Below are positions 62,470 to 64,000 of a stretch of DNA of 64,000 nt, piece after piece. The stretch covers positions 930,001-994,000 of the forward strand of contig CAWCTH010000003.1 of assembly GCA_963798445.1 (NCBI GenBank), in the 5' to 3' direction. The DNA is from DASXAI01 sp963798445 (GTDB taxonomy: Bacteria > Actinomycetota > Acidimicrobiia > Acidimicrobiales > Ilumatobacteraceae). Below the pieces are notes generated by a model. It was not told where the DNA came from. It made no database searches and was given only the letters and a program-made list of their open reading frames with translations. The number at the start of each line of letters is the position of its first letter. The stretch's first letter is position 1. The position numbers were made by a program, and so were the translations under genes.

Positions 62470-63428
62470 GCAGGTGCCGTGGCTCGTATCCGCAACGGCA
62501 CCTCGAGGCGTTCGGCACCGTGGCCGGTGACGCGCAGCTCGCCCACGTACAGGGGGCCGGGGTCGTACCGGGTGTCGAGCAGCAGCGACATCACGAGGTT
62601 CGCCTCCTCACCCGGGCCGAGCTCGATCTGCTCCGGCGCGATGGTGAACCGCGGCGCGAACGCCGGGCCCACGCCGTCCGAGCGGCGCACGTCGGTCACC
62701 TCGCAGCGGATCACCGACGGATCGGACCGCGTGTTCGTGAGCGACAGCGAGGCCGTCGTGGTGCCACCCACCGGCGCCACCAGCTCCAGGGCGAACAGGG
62801 CCGGGTCCTCGGGCGGCCGGCCGGAGCCGAGCACGCCCTCCAGGTACTCCTCGCCGTAGCGGGTACGCACGTCGTTGAGCCCGTTCATGAGCTCGAAGCA
62901 CATGGCCATGAGCCGGCGCAGATGCTCGGGCAGCCGGCGCTCCAGGTACTGGTTGGACACCTGCTGGACGTGGGCGGGCGGCAGGTCGCCGGCCGCTACC
63001 CGCTCGAGCAGCGCCTGGTAGGCCTCGACGGTGGCGGCGCCCCGCTGGGTGGCGTAGTCGGTCAGTTGCTGGAACCACGCGCCCCAGTCGGCGGCGTTGA
63101 GCGGCGGCGGCTCCGCGGGACCGGGCACCGCCACGCCCGGCGCCACGGCGTCGAGCAGCTCGGCCGAGTAGGTGGTGCCCAGCTGCACGAGCCCGCTGAA
63201 GAACCGCATGCTCAGCTCAGTCATGTCGGTGCTGTAGGCCGCGCCCCGAGCCTGCACGAAGCCCGACAGCATGTCCTGCACCACGGTCGCCGGTAGCTCG
63301 CCACGCGACACCGCCGCCATGACGTCCTGGTACAGCTCCAGCGACCGGGTCGACTGGCCGGCGGCGCGCGTGAGGTAGTCCTCGTACCAGGCCGACCACT
63401 CCGCCGGCCCGGGGCCCTGCTCGGACAT
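62466..63428 (-). CDS. Two-helical-repeat plus beta-domain protein, coupled to the PKS
   Basis: 320 residues with no recognised family. Residues about 8-98 and 108-205 are two related helical units: AEWSAWYEDYLTRAAG matches ADWGAWFQQLTDYATQ, and ELPATVVQDMLSGFVQ matches DLPPAHVQQVSNQYLE. Residues about 215-320 form a beta-rich, immunoglobulin-like domain (TASLSLTNTRSDPSVIRCEV, then VGELRVTGHGAERLEVPL). No signal peptide, so it is probably cytosolic. Its stop overlaps the PKS ATG (ATGA) and its ATG overlaps the preceding stop (TGATG), implying close stoichiometry. It may be a scaffold or docking protein for the PKS or its product (inference). Confidence 0.75.
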   Translation of the reverse strand: MSEQGPGPAEWSAWYEDYLTRAAGQSTRSLELYQDVMAAVSRGELPATVVQDMLSGFVQARGAAYSTDMTELSMRFFSGLVQLGTTYSAELLDAVAPGVAVPGPAEPPPLNAADWGAWFQQLTDYATQRGAATVEAYQALLERVAAGDLPPAHVQQVSNQYLERRLPEHLRRLMAMCFELMNGLNDVRTRYGEEYLEGVLGSGRPPEDPALFALELVAPVGGTTTASLSLTNTRSDPSVIRCEVTDVRRSDGVGPAFAPRFTIAPEQIELGPGEEANLVMSLLLDTRYDPGPLYVGELRVTGHGAERLEVPLRIRATAPA

Positions 63429-64000
63429 CAGCAGCAGGAACAGCCGCACTCGACCCGGTAGGGATCGCAGGTGCGCGGCAGGATGGCAATGGCGATGCGC
63501 AGGGGTCGGTGATCGCACCCCTCGAGACGCAGGTCGGCGACGGCGACGACGCAGTCGTCGACGTCGGTCACACGCGACCGGTCCGGGTTGTCATTGCCGG
63601 GCTGGCCGGCGTCGCCGCCGACCTTCACGACGAGGACGACCTCCTTCTCCTCGCACGGGGCCAGCGTGAACGTCGTGGGGGTGAGACCCACGGTGGACAC
63701 CGGCGACTCCTTGCCGCCCTTCGATGTCCAGTTGCTCAGCTCGAGCGTGATCTGCTTCTCCCGCCGGCGCTCGTTCTCGATCACGAGGGCGATGACCCGC
63801 TGCTCGCCGGCGCGGGCGTAGACCGCGAGGTCCACGTCACCGATGCAGCAGAAGCACTCGCAGGGGTCCGGCCCACAGCGGGGACAGCGCTCCTCGCCGT
63901 GATGCTGGTCATGGTGATGGTGATGGTGATGGCCGTGATCGTGGCGCTCGTCGTCGCAGCCGCAATGGCGGCCCCGCCCGCGACCCGGACGCGCGTATGC
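63428..64000 (-). CDS. His/Cys-rich protein, 5' end outside window
   Basis: 190 codons are visible to the window edge, open throughout. The N-terminal part has RHCGCDDERHDHGH, a run of seven His, DQHHGEERCPRCGPDPCECF and CC, i.e. several CxC/CxxC pairs and His clusters that should bind zinc, nickel or copper. From about residue 56 a beta-rich domain follows (VIALVIENERRREKQITLEL, then PCEEKEVVLVVKVGGD), ending with VECGCSCC. A GTG at 63835 is an alternative start that would remove the metal-like region, but the shared Cys style at both ends supports the longer reading. It is coupled to the next gene by TGATG. Function unknown; metal delivery or sensing for the cluster is possible. Confidence 0.65.
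   Translation of the reverse strand, partial: AYARPGRGRGRHCGCDDERHDHGHHHHHHHDQHHGEERCPRCGPDPCECFCCIGDVDLAVYARAGEQRVIALVIENERRREKQITLELSNWTSKGGKESPVSTVGLTPTTFTLAPCEEKEVVLVVKVGGDAGQPGNDNPDRSRVTDVDDCVVAVADLRLEGCDHRPLRIAIAILPRTCDPYRVECGCSCC

Noticed and set aside
63905..63940. ATGGTG repeat as a stand-alone microsatellite
   Set aside because: It reads in frame as the poly-His stretch of the Cys-rich protein.

Overview
The window is very GC-rich, almost fully coding DNA with no gap over 300 bp. It looks like a chromosome segment of an actinobacterium, most likely of the Acidimicrobiia type. The signs are several luciferase-like (probably F420-dependent) oxidoreductases, a mycothiol-type MDMPI regulator beside a sigma factor, secreted RLLDTR-repeat proteins, a Ku/LigD polymerase pair, and at least eighteen starts with a TANNNT hexamer only 6-9 nt upstream of the start codon, the signature of leaderless transcripts. 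The taxonomic call is inference. I saw no tRNA, rRNA, CRISPR array or insertion sequence.

Layout. 1-7.6 kb: leucyl aminopeptidase (cut by the window edge), cobalamin adenosyltransferase, two divergent AI-2E-family permeases and cobalamin-dependent methionine synthase. 7.6-12.5 kb: a lipoprotein/pentapeptide-repeat membrane pair, a GlsB-type membrane protein, and an unusual sigma factor with an MDMPI partner. 12.5-20 kb: luciferase-like and PNPOx-like flavin/F420 proteins, an MFS pump, LigD polymerase plus Ku, an AhpD/CMD-like protein, and two envelope proteins of unknown function. 19.6-25.2 kb: a tight operon of lpdA, sucB, a LipB-LipA fusion and an M24 peptidase, which joins lipoate assembly to a lipoylated dehydrogenase. 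25.7-31.2 kb: an OB-fold protein, two RCK (TrkA-type) proteins and two tandem KimA-like potassium importers.

32-48 kb is catabolic. A long minus-strand operon encodes beta-ureidopropionase-like amidohydrolase, dihydropyrimidinase/hydantoinase, methylmalonate/malonate-semialdehyde dehydrogenase, an LLM oxidoreductase and a four-gene ABC importer. It is flanked by a class III aminotransferase and a divergent MocR-type regulator, and followed by a HyuA/HyuB hydantoinase pair. Together these can be read as uptake of a pyrimidine or hydantoin, ring opening, decarbamoylation to a beta-amino acid, transamination and oxidation to an acyl-CoA. 48-57 kb holds a PhyH dioxygenase, a DHA2 pump, SDRs, a secreted SGNH hydrolase with RLLDTR repeats, an SsuD-like monooxygenase with a flavoprotein, a DUF4395 membrane protein and a cupin.

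57-64 kb is the most novel part: a single-module type I polyketide synthase (KS-AT-KR-ACP) with a fused C-terminal methyltransferase. It is translationally coupled to a protein of two helical repeats plus a beta-rich domain, which is in turn coupled to a His/Cys-rich metal-binding-like protein that runs off the window.

Five genes carry frame disruptions (near 9421, 37526, 39188, 55595 and 56273). Each is restored by removing one base or one CG unit, so assembly error must be excluded before they are read as pseudogenes or phase-variable genes.
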